This document shows positions 1-8,832 of a DNA stretch of 64,000 nt, piece by piece. The position numbers and the translations under genes were made by a program. This DNA is from Capillimicrobium sp035565675 (GTDB lineage Bacteria; Actinomycetota; Thermoleophilia; Solirubrobacterales; Solirubrobacteraceae). Where the stretch lies: NCBI GenBank assembly GCA_035565675.1, contig DATMSA010000088.1, positions 1 through 64,000 on the forward strand, read 5' to 3'. The stretch's first letter is position 1. Every line of letters begins with the position of its first letter. Below the pieces are notes generated by a model. That model saw only the letters and a list, made by a program, of their open reading frames with translations. It did not search any database and had not been told where the DNA came from.

Positions 1-164
1 CCGGCGCCTTCCGCGAAGCGCTCGACCTGCACCGCCCCATCTACCAGCAGACCGCCGCCTACGGCCACTTCGGCCGCGACCAGCACGACTTCACCTGGGA
101 GCGCACCGACAAGGCCGCCGCCCTCGCCGACGCGGCCGGCGTCGCCGCGCCGACGACGGTCTGA
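1..164 (+). CDS. metK: S-adenosylmethionine synthetase, C-terminal end (partial)
   Basis: Only the last 53 codons are in the window, read from base 3 to the TGA at 162-164. The translation carries the MetK C-terminal signature: a GAFREAL-like start, then TAAYGHFGR and a FTWE segment close to the end. MetK makes S-adenosylmethionine from methionine and ATP in the cytosol. The 5' part, with its catalytic lysines, lies outside the window, so completeness cannot be judged. The next gene follows on the same strand after about 55 bp. Identification rests on the TAAYGHFGR motif, which is very characteristic. Confidence 0.85.
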   Translation, partial: GAFREALDLHRPIYQQTAAYGHFGRDQHDFTWERTDKAAALADAAGVAAPTTV

Positions 165-219
165 GCTGACGGCGACCGCACACCTGGAGCCGGAGAGGGG
201 GCTGTCGGGCCGCCTCTTC

Positions 220-1389
220 GTGCTCCTGGGCGCGCTGACGACGTTCGGCCCGCTCTCGATGGACCTGTACCTGCCGGGGATGCCGGCGATGACCGACGAC
301 CTGTCGGCGTCCCCGTCGCAGGCGCAGCTCACGATCACCGCGTTCATGGTGGGCATGGCCGCCGGCCAGTTCCTGGCCGGCCCGGTCAGCGACGCGCTCG
401 GCCGCCGCCGGCCGCTGCTGGCCGGCCTGGCCGTCTACGCGGCCACGTCGGCGCTGTGCGCGCTGGCGCCGTCGATCACGACGCTCGTCGCGCTGCGCGT
501 GGCCCAGGGCATCGCCGGTGCCACCGGCATCGTCATCGCCCGCGCGATGGTTCGCGACCGCACCGCCGGCGGGTCGGACACCGCCCGCGTCTTCGCGATG
601 CTCATGCTCATCATGGGCATCGCGCCGATGGTGGCGCCGATCGCCGGCGGCCTGCTGCTGGAGGTCACCGACTGGCGCGGCACGTTCGGCGTCCTCGGCC
701 TCATCGGCGCGGCGCTGCTGACCGCCGCGCTGCTGCAGGCGCCCGAGACGCTGCCGCCGGCGCGCCGCCATCGCGGCGGGCTGGCCACCAGCCGCGCGGC
801 GATGGCCGAGCTGCTGCGCGACCGCGCGTTCGTCGCCTACGCGCTCTGCCTCGGCCTGTCGTTCGCGACGCTCACCGCCTACCTGGCGGGCGCGTCGTTC
901 CTGCTCGAGGAGGTGCACGGGCTGTCGCCGTTCGAGTTCGGGCTCGTGTTCGGCGTCAACGCGCTGGGGATGGTGCTGGCCGCGCAGCTCAGCGCGCGGA
1001 TGGTGGCGACCGCGGGACCGCGGCGGATGCTCGGCGCCGGGCTGGCGCTCGGCGGCGTGGCCGGGACCGCGTTTCTCGTCGCCACGCTGCTGAACGCCGG
1101 CCTGGCCGTGCTGCTGGTGTGCCTGTGGCTGCTGATCGCCAGCCGCGGGATGGTGAACCCCAACGCGCAGGCGCTGGCGATGTCGGAGTACCCGCACGCG
1201 GCGGGCACGGCCTCCGGGCTGATGGGCGTCTTCCAGTTCGGGATCGGCGGCCTGGCCGCGCCGCTGGCCGGGATCGGCGGCGCCGAGGCGACGCTGCCGA
1301 TGGCGGTGCTGATGGCCGCCACGGGCCTCGCCGCCGCGGCCGTGCTCGCCCTCGCCGTGCACCGCCGCCGCGCCGCCGCGGTCGTGTGA
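220..1389 (+). CDS. MFS multidrug exporter, Bcr/CflA type
   Basis: A 389-residue, very hydrophobic protein with about twelve membrane spans. It has the family opening (FGPLSMDLYLPGMPAM, where TM1 meets the periplasmic loop) and the MFS motif A loop GRRRPLL between TM2 and TM3. Bcr/CflA proteins are inner-membrane proton antiporters that export drugs or metabolites; the substrate cannot be read from sequence. GTG at 220 is the first usable ATG/GTG start in frame, yet the in-frame codons upstream (…GRLF) look like the rest of TM1. The true start may therefore be an unusual codon slightly upstream, near the GGAGAGGGG at 192-200. The next gene starts 74 bp downstream. Confidence 0.85.
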   Translation: MLLGALTTFGPLSMDLYLPGMPAMTDDLSASPSQAQLTITAFMVGMAAGQFLAGPVSDALGRRRPLLAGLAVYAATSALCALAPSITTLVALRVAQGIAGATGIVIARAMVRDRTAGGSDTARVFAMLMLIMGIAPMVAPIAGGLLLEVTDWRGTFGVLGLIGAALLTAALLQAPETLPPARRHRGGLATSRAAMAELLRDRAFVAYALCLGLSFATLTAYLAGASFLLEEVHGLSPFEFGLVFGVNALGMVLAAQLSARMVATAGPRRMLGAGLALGGVAGTAFLVATLLNAGLAVLLVCLWLLIASRGMVNPNAQALAMSEYPHAAGTASGLMGVFQFGIGGLAAPLAGIGGAEATLPMAVLMAATGLAAAAVLALAVHRRRAAAVV

Positions 1390-1463
1390 GGGAGCTTGCG
1401 CGATATGCCGCGAAGTGGACTAGCATCCGCGTTCAGGGGGGAGAGACAGACTGGGTTCTGGAG

Positions 1464-1970
1464 ATGGTCCGAGACACGCCACGGCGCATCCTCGTCGGCC
1501 TCGAGCACTCTGAGGAGGCGGCCGCGGGTGTGCGCCGCGCCGCCGCGATGGCCAAGGCCGAGCGCTCCGAGCTGACGCTCGTGCACGTCGCCGTGCCGCC
1601 GCCGGCCTGGGCCGGCGTGGGGATGCTGGCGATGCCGCTCGTCGAGGACGTCGAGGCGATGGGCTGCGAGCTCGTGCGCCGCACGCTCGACGAGCTGCCC
1701 GACGACATCGCCGTGCGCTGGCACCTCGTCAGCGGCCCCGAGGCGTGCGGCGGGATCTCTCGCGCGCGCTGCGTGCGGCGCGCGCTGCGGTGCGTCCTCG
1801 AGCGCGGCGGCCACGACGTGCTCGTCCTCGGCACCGGCGTCCGGCCGGGCCGCATCGCCGGGCCGCTGGCCCGCGCCCTGCCCGACTGCGTGATCGCGGT
1901 GCCCTACGCGGTCCCGGAGGGCGTCGCCGCCGGCAGCGCGCCGCAGGCCCGCTCGGTGCTGGCCAAGTAG
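1464..1970 (+). CDS. Universal stress protein (UspA-like) domain protein
   Basis: A 168-residue cytosolic protein that starts with the Usp strand (RRILVGLEHSEEA) and ends with the second conserved block (DVLVLGTGVRPGRIAGPLA), which corresponds to the ATP-binding GxxG-9-G(S/T) region. ATG 1464 was chosen because the Usp fold begins directly after it. The in-frame sequence upstream is just the out-of-frame shadow of the exporter gene. Usp domains bind ATP or AMP and are usually linked to stress or starvation. The middle segment is Cys- and Arg-rich (around CGGISRARCVRRALRC), which is unusual for the family. It faces the next gene convergently, with one base between stop codons. Confidence 0.75.
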   Translation: MVRDTPRRILVGLEHSEEAAAGVRRAAAMAKAERSELTLVHVAVPPPAWAGVGMLAMPLVEDVEAMGCELVRRTLDELPDDIAVRWHLVSGPEACGGISRARCVRRALRCVLERGGHDVLVLGTGVRPGRIAGPLARALPDCVIAVPYAVPEGVAAGSAPQARSVLAK

Positions 1971-1971
1971 C

Positions 1972-2400
1972 TCAGCCGCCCTCGTCCTCGCGCGCGTCCG
2001 GACCGCCGAGCGGCTCGCACTGCGGCCGGTCGGGGAACCCCGGGCCGGTCCCCGGCTTGCAGTCGGGGTCCTGCTGCGCGGGCGCGCCGCCGGAGGAGCC
2101 GGTGTCGCGCGGCACCGTCGCGCCGCCGCTGCTCCCGCCGCCGCCCGTGTCCTGGGGCACGGTCGCCCCGCCGGTGGGCGCCTCGACGGTCGGCGTCCCG
2201 TTCGTCGACGGCGGCGGCTCCGCGGGCGGGACGGTCGTCGTCGGGACGGTCGTGGTGGGCGTCGTGTCGGTCTCGATCGTCGCCGGCGCCGTCGTGGTGT
2301 CCAGGAACGTCACCGACGACGGCTCGGAGTCGTCGCCGCAGCCGGCGGCGAGGACGGCCGCGGCGAGCGCGGCGACGAGGACGGTGGTGAGTCGGGCCAT
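1972..2400 (-). CDS. Threonine/proline-rich lipoprotein of unknown function
   Basis: A 142-residue protein with a clear lipoprotein signal: a short basic start (MARL), a hydrophobic run and the lipobox LAAGC at about residues 17-21. The mature part is low-complexity, with Thr-Pro/Val runs (TTTVPTTTVPP), two copies of a GGATVP(Q/R)DTG segment and a C-terminal Cys-containing tail (DPDCKPG…PQCEP). It is probably a surface-anchored spacer or stalk protein. I recognise no family. The repeats suggest slippage-prone evolution. Confidence 0.6.
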   Translation of the reverse strand: MARLTTVLVAALAAAVLAAGCGDDSEPSSVTFLDTTTAPATIETDTTPTTTVPTTTVPPAEPPPSTNGTPTVEAPTGGATVPQDTGGGGSSGGATVPRDTGSSGGAPAQQDPDCKPGTGPGFPDRPQCEPLGGPDAREDEGG

Positions 2401-2417
2401 CGCCGACCCACGCTAGC

Positions 2418-2894
2418 TCAGGGCTCGGGCGGGAACTCCGCCAGCGCCCACTCGGCGTCGAGCACCGGCCGCCGGTACGAGCGCCCGTTCACGAGCACGT
2501 AGTCGCGCGTGCGCAGGTCGATCGGCAGCCGTCGCTCGATCGGGTACCACTCGTTGTGGCGGCGGATCAGGTCGTTGAGCTCCTCGTCGAACGACCAGCC
2601 CGCCACCGTCTCGCGCCAGCGCCGGGCGAACCGCGCGGCGTCGCCGCCGCAGGCGCGACGCAGCGCGCTGCGCGCCGCCTCCAGGCGGGCGCGCTCGCGC
2701 TCGATGCCGCGGTCGACCTCCGCCACGCGCTCCATCCACTTCGGCGGCGACGAGCTGCGGAAGTAGCCCTCCAGCGTGCGCTGGGCCTGGAGGCTGCGGC
2801 GCGAGACCTGGTGCGGCTCGCCGTCCGCCTCGGGCATCCTCGCGGCCAGCAGCCGCTCCGCGGGCGTGAGGGTCTCCTCGGCTTCGCGGGCCAT
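2418..2894 (-). CDS. Conserved hypothetical protein, partner of a methyltransferase
   Basis: A 158-residue soluble protein with no signal peptide. Its middle (about residues 55-100) is rich in Arg/Glu/Ala and probably helical or coiled-coil. The C-terminal third has the well-structured segment NEWYPIERRLPIDLRTRDYV, which looks like a small alpha/beta fold. I do not recognise the family. The ATG overlaps the TGA of the upstream methyltransferase by one base (TGATG), so the two are almost certainly translationally coupled. A role alongside the methyltransferase is inferred from context only. Confidence 0.6.
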   Translation of the reverse strand: MAREAEETLTPAERLLAARMPEADGEPHQVSRRSLQAQRTLEGYFRSSSPPKWMERVAEVDRGIERERARLEAARSALRRACGGDAARFARRWRETVAGWSFDEELNDLIRRHNEWYPIERRLPIDLRTRDYVLVNGRSYRRPVLDAEWALAEFPPEP

Positions 2895-3673
2895 CACTCC
2901 AGGGTAGGCACGGGCCCGTCGCTGCGCTTCTCGGCGACGTAGGCCACGTAGTGCAGCGGCTCGCCGGCCACCGACAGCCGGTGGCGGTAGCGGTGCTCGA
3001 CGAGCGGCTCGATCAGCCCCTCCTGGTCCATGCGGCGCACGAGGCGGCTGAAGCCGGTCTCGTCGGCGTCGGGCTGGGTGAAGCGCTCCTTGAGCGTGAA
3101 CGCGACGAGCCCGCCCTCCTCGACGTACTCGAACGCCTGCGCGAACGCCTGCGGCGGGATGTCGCCGAACCCGAGCGCCGCGACGCTCGTGAGACAGGTG
3201 AAGCCGGCGTCGGCCAGCGCCTCGTGGTCGGCGGGCGCCGGATCCGTCAGGTCGACGACGCGGTAGTCGTCGTACACGTCGGGCCGGTCGCGCTCGGCGG
3301 CTGCAGCGGCCTCGGGCAGGATGTCGATGCCCGTGATCGCCGCGACGCCCAGGTCGTCGAGCTCCTCGCCGACCATGCCGTTGCCGGCGCCGACGTCGAG
3401 CACCACCAGCGACGCGGGGTCGGTGTCGCGCTCGGTGAGGACGTCCTCGAGCAGCTCGCGCACGACGCGTGGCGACTGGCAGTCCAGCTCCTCGTAGAAC
3501 AGGCGTTCGTACAGGCCCGGGATCTCGTAGATCTCGGCGTAGTCGTGGAACCGGATCCTGCGCCGGCCCTCGGCGGTCTCGACCTCGCACCATTCGGCGT
3601 CCTGGTCACAGGCGGCCTCGACGGCCGGCAGATGCACCACGAGATCGCTGGCGGTCGCGCGGACGTCCGTCAT
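2894..3673 (-). CDS. Class I SAM-dependent methyltransferase
   Basis: A 259-residue cytosolic protein with a Rossmann-like methyltransferase core. Motif I is VVLDVGAGNGMVGEEL at about residues 90-105, followed by an acidic motif II end (TGIDILPEA), motif post-II around VVDLTDP and a motif IV-like region near FTCLTSVAALGFGD. The C-terminal part (YRHRLSVAGEPLHYVAYVAEK) resembles TPR-associated or tellurite-resistance-type methyltransferases, but the substrate is unknown. It is first in a two-gene leftward operon with the downstream hypothetical (TGATG overlap). A 133-bp gap upstream probably holds its promoter. Confidence 0.75.
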   Translation of the reverse strand: MTDVRATASDLVVHLPAVEAACDQDAEWCEVETAEGRRRIRFHDYAEIYEIPGLYERLFYEELDCQSPRVVRELLEDVLTERDTDPASLVVLDVGAGNGMVGEELDDLGVAAITGIDILPEAAAAAERDRPDVYDDYRVVDLTDPAPADHEALADAGFTCLTSVAALGFGDIPPQAFAQAFEYVEEGGLVAFTLKERFTQPDADETGFSRLVRRMDQEGLIEPLVEHRYRHRLSVAGEPLHYVAYVAEKRSDGPVPTLE

Positions 3674-3806
3674 CGACCGTGCCTCCTTCCGTGTCGCTTC
3701 CAGTCAGGGGTCCTATCGGTTTGCATGCCCGGTCCGCAGTCAGACCCCCCCGACACTTGGCCGGTCGGTCAGGGGATACGCCCCCATCGGACAGGTGACC
3801 CCCGCC

Positions 3807-4739
3807 TCAGCGGTCGCCCGCGCGCAGGTGCTCCCACATGAGCGGATCGGACAGGTCGGGCACCTCGGCGCCGAGCTCGGCGAGCACGCTCGCGAGCATC
3901 TCGCGGCGGATCGCGCCGAACGCGAGGACGTGCGCGACGACGCCGCCGTAGGTGAACATCTCGGGCGGCTCGCACAGCGCGTCGACGAACGCGTCGTTCC
4001 AGGCGCCGCGCTCGCGGATCGCGCGCACGATCCGCACGAACCGGCGGGCGGCGCGCTCGAAGCGCGCCTCGAGGTCCTCGTCGCCGGGCGGGCCGTCGGG
4101 CGCCGGCTCGCCCGCGAGCGAGGCGACCCACACCTCCAGCGTCGTCACCAGCCGCTGGGCCATCAGCGCGGCGCTCGGCTCCTCGCCCTCGAACCACACG
4201 GCGACGAAGCCCGGCCGCAGCGGGCGCTCGAGCGCCTCGCGCGGCAGCGTCGCCGCCGCGGCCAGCAGCCCGCGGACGCGGTCGACGTGGTGGCCGAGCA
4301 GCGTGTCGGTCGGGTCGTGCGGACCGGCCGGCACCCGCGGCCCGGGCACGAGCAGGCCGGCGGGTGCGTGGAAGTGGATGCCGTTGGGCGCGTCGAGCGC
4401 GACGGGCCGCCCGGAGTCGGCGAACGCGCTCGGCGCCACGCCGTAGGCGCGGGCGAAGGCCCGCGAGAACGCCGCCAGCGACCCGTAGCCCGCCGCGGCG
4501 GCGACCTCCGTCGCGCTGGCCGCGCCGGTGCGAAGCTGCCAGGCCGCGCGCTCGAGCAGGATGCGCCGGCGCAGGGCGACCGGCGTCTCGCCGGTGGCGG
4601 CGGCGAGCAGCCGGTCGAGGTGGTCGCGCGAGAAGTGCGCGCGCCGGGCCAGCGCGGCGCCGTCGGCGCCCCGCTCGTCGAGGGAGCCGAGCACGAGGTC
4701 GATCAGGTCGCGCAGGCGGTCGGCGGCCACGGCGCACAT
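3807..4739 (-). CDS. AraC-family regulator with C-terminal DinB-like domain
   Basis: A 310-residue protein whose N-terminal ~100 residues form an AraC double helix-turn-helix (first helix pair around LARRAHFSRDHLDRLL, second around ATEVAAAAGYGSLAAFSRAFARAYGVAPS). The DNA-binding domain is at the front, unlike classic AraC. The C-terminal ~150 residues look like a DinB-type four-helix bundle (GHHVDRVRGLL, then FEGEEPSAALMAQRLV and WNDAFVDALCEPPEMFTYGGVVAHVL), a fold that often binds a divalent metal through histidines. ATG 4739 is used because the HTH starts just after it. It is divergent from the PPOX gene across a 64-bp gap, its likely target. Confidence 0.75.
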   Translation of the reverse strand: MCAVAADRLRDLIDLVLGSLDERGADGAALARRAHFSRDHLDRLLAAATGETPVALRRRILLERAAWQLRTGAASATEVAAAAGYGSLAAFSRAFARAYGVAPSAFADSGRPVALDAPNGIHFHAPAGLLVPGPRVPAGPHDPTDTLLGHHVDRVRGLLAAAATLPREALERPLRPGFVAVWFEGEEPSAALMAQRLVTTLEVWVASLAGEPAPDGPPGDEDLEARFERAARRFVRIVRAIRERGAWNDAFVDALCEPPEMFTYGGVVAHVLAFGAIRREMLASVLAELGAEVPDLSDPLMWEHLRAGDR

Positions 4740-4803
4740 CCTCGCTTGATCGTCTTCGACGTGTCGCTCGATCCGCGGCGCGCGGCGCGGCACGCTGCGC
4801 GCC

Positions 4804-5274
4804 ATGGCTACCTGGTCAGCGTTCGAAGAGGAGGCGCCCGAGCTCGCGGCGCGGGTGCGCGAGCGGCTCGACGCGCACGGGCACAAGACGATCGCCACGC
4901 TGCGCCGCGACGGCTCGCCGCGGATCAGCGGCACCGAGGCGCAGATCCGCGACGGCGAGCTGTGGATCGGCTCGATGTGGCTGGCGCTGAAGGCGCGCGA
5001 CCTGCGGCGCGACCCGCGCTACGCGCTGCACAGCGGCTCCGACGAGCCCGACGCGTGGCGGGGCGACGCGAAGGTCGCCGGGCGGGCCGAGGAGATCACC
5101 GACCCCGACCTCGTCAAGGAGATGAACGGCGAGGCGGCCGCCAACGGCCCCTCGCACCTGTTCCGGCTGGACCTCGACGAGGTCTCGCACGTCGCGCTCA
5201 ACGACACGCGCGACGGCATCGTGATCGACGTGTGGCGGCCCGGCGAGGGCGTGCGCACGATCGCGCGCAGGTGA
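4804..5274 (+). CDS. Pyridoxamine 5'-phosphate oxidase (PPOX)-family flavoprotein
   Basis: A 156-residue cytosolic protein with the split-barrel flavin-binding pattern of the PPOX family: HKTIATLRRDGSPRISGTEA at about residues 27-46, GELWIGSMW, and later the strand pair DEVSHVAL and GIVIDVWRPG. Members bind FMN or the deazaflavin F420 and act as oxidases or reductases; many actinobacterial members are F420-dependent. Sequence alone does not settle the cofactor here. It is transcribed divergently from the AraC-DinB regulator and lies 7 bp from the convergent TetR gene. Confidence 0.75.
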   Translation: MATWSAFEEEAPELAARVRERLDAHGHKTIATLRRDGSPRISGTEAQIRDGELWIGSMWLALKARDLRRDPRYALHSGSDEPDAWRGDAKVAGRAEEITDPDLVKEMNGEAAANGPSHLFRLDLDEVSHVALNDTRDGIVIDVWRPGEGVRTIARR

Positions 5275-5281
5275 GCGCGGC

Positions 5282-5875
5282 CTACCGCGCGCGCAGCAGG
5301 TCGACGATCGTGGTGCGCAGGATCGCGGGCGCGGCCTCCGCGTCCAGGCGGCCGGCGCGCACGTCGTCGGCCGCCGCGTGCAGCAGCGCGTAGAAGGTCG
5401 TCACGAGCCACTCGACGGGCAGGTCGTCGCGGATCTCGCCGTCCGCTCGGCCCCGCTCGACGAGCGCGCTCACCACGCCGAGGATCATCTCGTGGCTGTC
5501 GCGCAGCTCGCCGGCGGGAACGTGCTCGTCGGCCGCGTCGGCCACGCCGCCGAAGCGCTCGAGCTGGCCCCAGCCGGCGTCGATCAGGCGCTCGAACGCC
5601 TCCAGCGCCGGTCCCTCGTCGGGCCGCACGCCGGCGACGATCGCCGTCGTCGCGTCGAGCGCGCGGCGCACGACCGCGGCGACCAGCTCGGACAGCCCCG
5701 GGAAGTGCGCGTAGAACGTCACGCGCGAGACGCCGGCGCGGGCGGCGACCGCCGACACGGTGATCGCCTCGCCCTCGCTCATCATCTGCTCGGCGGCCGC
5801 GACGATCGCCTCGGCGTTGCGCTCGGCGATCGCGCGGCGGTGGTCGGTGGCCGGCTCCGGCATCTCGCGCCGCAC
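5282..5875 (-). CDS. TetR-family repressor of the adjacent DHA2 exporter
   Basis: A 197-residue protein with a TetR N-terminal HTH (ITVSAVAARAGVSRVTFYAHFPGLSELVAAVV at about residues 38-67, the Y-x-HF being typical) and an all-helical ligand domain. The GTG start lies one base after the stop of the exporter gene; ATG at 5863 is an alternative start four codons in. Exporter and repressor form one leftward transcript, a standard arrangement for autoregulated efflux. The likely operators are the TTACAG…GTAAA and TTGACA…GTAA elements upstream of the exporter. A second matching set lies before the FAD oxidase at 9701. Confidence 0.8.
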   Translation of the reverse strand: MRREMPEPATDHRRAIAERNAEAIVAAAEQMMSEGEAITVSAVAARAGVSRVTFYAHFPGLSELVAAVVRRALDATTAIVAGVRPDEGPALEAFERLIDAGWGQLERFGGVADAADEHVPAGELRDSHEMILGVVSALVERGRADGEIRDDLPVEWLVTTFYALLHAAADDVRAGRLDAEAAPAILRTTIVDLLRAR

Positions 5876-5876
5876 G

Positions 5877-7301
5877 CTAATGCATCGCTGGACGGCTCCC
5901 CGGGGCGGGCCGGACCTCGGGCAGGGCGGCGACGGCGACCGCCGCCAGCACCGCCGCGATGACCGCGGCGGCGACGAACCCGCGCTCGTGCCCGAGCGCC
6001 AGGTCGCCGGCGCCGAGGGCGATGGCGGTGAGGACGCCGACGCCGAGCGCCGCGCCGACCTCGTGCGCGGTCGTCATCACGCCCGACGCCAGGCCCGCGG
6101 TCTCGTGGGCGACGTCGGCCATCGCCGTGACCGACACCGACACGAACGTCAGCCCGGCGCCGATGCCCAGCGCGAGGAAGCCGGGCAGCAGGTCGCGGGC
6201 GTACGCGGCGCCGTCGGGGGCGAGCGCGATCAGCAGCGAGCCGGCGCCCATGAGCGCCAGGCCGCCCGAGGCGACCGCGCGCGAGCCGGCCGCCGTCATC
6301 AGGTGGGAGGCGGCGTGCGCGGCGGCGAGGATCGCCAGCGCCAGCGGCAGGAACGCCAGCCCGGTCTCGATCGGCGAGGCGCCGAGCACCTCCTGCAGGT
6401 AGATCGTGTTCAGCAGGAACGACCCGCCGAGCAGGCCGGTGCCGCCGAGCATCAGCACGGCGCCGCCGCGCAGCGAGCGCGCCCGCCAGGTGGCCGGGGG
6501 CACGAGGGGCGCGCGGCCGCGTCGCTCGACCGCCGCGAACGCGACCAGCAGCGCGCCGGCGGTCGCCAGCAGCAGGAGCGTGGCGGCCGAGCCCCACCCG
6601 CGCCCGGGCGCCTGCTCGACCGCGTAGAGGCCGACGCCCAGGCCGGCGAGCAGGGTCAGCGCGCCGGGGAGGTCGAGCCGCACGCGCGCCGCCGGCGGCG
6701 GGCCGGCGGGGACGAGATGCAGCGCGGCGGCCGCCGCGGCGAGGCCGACGGGCACGTTGACGAGGAAGATCCACTCCCAGCTCAGCAGCTCCGTGAGGAC
6801 GCCGCCGATCAGCATGCCGGCGGCGGCCCCGGCGCTGCCGATCGCGCCCCACAGGCCGAGCGCGATCGCGCGCTGGCGCCCGTGGTAGGTCGTCGTGACG
6901 ATCGCCAGCGCGGCCGGCAGCAGCAGCGCCCCGCCGAGCCCCTGGACCGCGCGCGAGGCGATGAGCGACTCGGGCGACCACGCCAGCCCGCTGGCCAGCG
7001 ACGCGGCGGTGAAGATCCCGACCCCGGCGAGGAGGACGGGGCGGCGGCCGACGCGGTCGGTGAGCCGGCCGCCGAGCAGCATCAGCGCGCCGGTGACGAG
7101 CACGTAGGCGGTGACCACCCACGGCAGGTCGGCGGGGTCGAAGTGCAGCGACCGCCCGATCGAGGGCAGCGCAACGTTCACGACCGTCACGTCGAGGATG
7201 ACCATGAACTCGGCGACGGCGAGGACCGCCAGCGTCGCCCACGAGCGGTGCTCGTGCTCGCCGGTCGCGGCGTGCCCGCCGGCGTCGTGTGCGCCGTGCA
7301 T
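5877..7301 (-). CDS. DHA2-type MFS drug exporter (EmrB/QacA-like)
   Basis: A 474-residue protein with about fourteen membrane spans. Family motifs are visible: motif D1 in TM1 (LDVTVVNVALPSI), motif A (GGRLTDRVGRRPVLL), and motif C/antiporter glycines around GLWGAIGSAGAAAGMLIGG. The His-rich N-terminus (MHGAHDAGGH…EHEH) precedes TM1. ATG 7301 is chosen over a TTG five codons upstream because a strong GGAGG sits just before the ATG. It probably exports toxic compounds by proton antiport. It is co-transcribed with the TetR gene downstream. Confidence 0.88.
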   Translation of the reverse strand: MHGAHDAGGHAATGEHEHRSWATLAVLAVAEFMVILDVTVVNVALPSIGRSLHFDPADLPWVVTAYVLVTGALMLLGGRLTDRVGRRPVLLAGVGIFTAASLASGLAWSPESLIASRAVQGLGGALLLPAALAIVTTTYHGRQRAIALGLWGAIGSAGAAAGMLIGGVLTELLSWEWIFLVNVPVGLAAAAAALHLVPAGPPPAARVRLDLPGALTLLAGLGVGLYAVEQAPGRGWGSAATLLLLATAGALLVAFAAVERRGRAPLVPPATWRARSLRGGAVLMLGGTGLLGGSFLLNTIYLQEVLGASPIETGLAFLPLALAILAAAHAASHLMTAAGSRAVASGGLALMGAGSLLIALAPDGAAYARDLLPGFLALGIGAGLTFVSVSVTAMADVAHETAGLASGVMTTAHEVGAALGVGVLTAIALGAGDLALGHERGFVAAAVIAAVLAAVAVAALPEVRPAPGSRPAMH

Positions 7302-7319
7302 GGCGCCTCCTTCCAAGCT

Positions 7320-7367
7320 TTACAGTGCTGTAAAGCGGAAGGTACGCTCGGTTTACGCCTATGTCAA
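7320..7367 (-). promoter_or_regulatory. Promoter and paired operators of the DHA2 exporter-TetR operon
   Basis: On the minus strand a -35 TTGACA (7367-7362) and -10 TACCTT (7344-7339) are separated by 17 bp. Overlapping the -35 is TTGACATAGGCGTAA (7367-7353). Downstream of the -10 is a dyad with perfect 9-bp arms, GCTTTACAG and CTGTAAAGC around two bases (7317-7336). Both positions suit repression by TetR. The same two elements in the same order precede the FAD oxidase gene at 9701. Confidence 0.65.
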
Positions 7368-7377
7368 GTCAGCGGTC

Positions 7378-8727
7378 TCAGTACCCGTGCCCGCGGTGCA
7401 CCGGCTCGCGCACCGCGCGGCCGGCGGCGCGCTCGCGCAGGTCGTGGATCGACGCGCGCACGTCCGCGGCCAGCGCGTCGGCCAGCTCGCGCGACTGGTT
7501 GATCTTCACGAGCACGCGCATGATCTGCTGGTCGTCGTTGGCCGGCGGAAGCTGGTAGGCGGGCACCATCCACCCGCGCCGCTTGGCCAGCTCCCCGACG
7601 AGCTGGGTGGCGGTGAACGGCTCGCCGTCGCGCACCCGCGCGATCACGAGGGGCAGTCGCGGCTCGCCGCCGACGATCTCCAGGGCCTCGTGCGCGCCGA
7701 GCTGCCCGGCCAGGTGGTCCGCGTTGGCCTCCATCGCCCGCACGTGCGACGCGTAGCCGGCCCGGCCGAGGCGGACGAAGTTGTAGTACTGGGCGAGGAT
7801 CATCGCCGAGCCGCCCGAGAAGTTCAGCGTGAACGTCGCGTCGCGCTCGCCGAGGTAGTCCTCGTAGAACACGAGCGGCTCCGGAAGCTGGTGCTCGTCG
7901 CGGAACACCAGCCAGCCGACGCCCGGGTACACGAGCCCGAACTTGTGCCCGGAGACGTTGATCGAGCGCACCGACGGCAGGCGGAAGTCCCACGCGAAGT
8001 CGGGGTCGCTGAACGGGAAGACGAAGCCGCCGCTGGCCGCGTCGACGTGCATCGGCACGTCGAGCCCCTGGCCGCGCAGCTCGGCGAGCATCGCGTCGAT
8101 GCCGACGACGTCGTCGCACTCGCCCGTGAACGTCGTCCCGATCACGCCGACGACCCCGATCGTGTTCTCGTCGATCCGCGGGCGCAGGTCGTCGGGACCG
8201 ACCGTGTAACGGCCCGGCGCGAGGTCGACCTGGCGCGGCTCGACGTCGAAGTAGCGGCAGAACTTGTCCCACACCACGTGCACGTCGGCGCCGTAGACGA
8301 GGTTGGGGCGGTCGGTCGGCTTGCCCGCCTTCTCGCGCGCCGCCCGCCAGCGCCACTTCATCGCCAGCGCGCCGAGCATCACCGCCTCCGACGAGCCCAC
8401 CGTCGCCGTGCCCGGCGCCTCGGGCTCGCCGTCGCCGTGGAACAGGTCGTGCAGCATCCGCACGCACCGGTTGGCGATCTCGGCCGTGCGCGGGTACTCG
8501 GCGTGGTCGATCCAGTTGCGGTGGAGGTTGTCGGCGATGACCGCGCGCGCCTCCGGCTCCATGGAGGTGGTCACGAACGTCGCCAGGTTCTTGGACGGAT
8601 CGCCGTCCAGCAGGACCTCCGACTCGACCAGCGTCTGGGCCACCCGCGGGTCGGTGCCCTCCTCGGGCATCCGGCGCGCCGGGGCGGGCTCGGTGAGGTA
8701 CTGCTCGGCGATCGTGACGCGGGCCAC
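7378..8727 (-). CDS. gad: Glutamate decarboxylase
   Basis: A 449-residue PLP enzyme of the group II decarboxylase family that turns glutamate into GABA and CO2, consuming a proton. The cofactor-binding parts are clear: GSSEAVMLGALAMKWRWR (residues 111-128), HVDAASGGF (227-235, with the PLP-ring aspartate), and SINVSGHKFGLVYPG with the Schiff-base Lys262. Length matches GadB-type enzymes. The C-terminus (VHRGHGY) is His-rich, reminiscent of the pH-responsive tail of E. coli GadB, though not the same sequence. No glutamate/GABA antiporter is adjacent, so the physiological setting is open. Transcribed leftward towards, but separately from, the exporter promoter. Confidence 0.92.
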   Translation of the reverse strand: MARVTIAEQYLTEPAPARRMPEEGTDPRVAQTLVESEVLLDGDPSKNLATFVTTSMEPEARAVIADNLHRNWIDHAEYPRTAEIANRCVRMLHDLFHGDGEPEAPGTATVGSSEAVMLGALAMKWRWRAAREKAGKPTDRPNLVYGADVHVVWDKFCRYFDVEPRQVDLAPGRYTVGPDDLRPRIDENTIGVVGVIGTTFTGECDDVVGIDAMLAELRGQGLDVPMHVDAASGGFVFPFSDPDFAWDFRLPSVRSINVSGHKFGLVYPGVGWLVFRDEHQLPEPLVFYEDYLGERDATFTLNFSGGSAMILAQYYNFVRLGRAGYASHVRAMEANADHLAGQLGAHEALEIVGGEPRLPLVIARVRDGEPFTATQLVGELAKRRGWMVPAYQLPPANDDQQIMRVLVKINQSRELADALAADVRASIHDLRERAAGRAVREPVHRGHGY

Positions 8728-8832
8728 CGCGAACCTCCTCTGTCGGGGCAGGAGCGCGAACGTACCGCGTTGCGCGGCCGGGTCCGCCGCGGGCTCCGTG
8801 GGGGACTCGTGTGAGTCGCTAGTGTCCCGGTC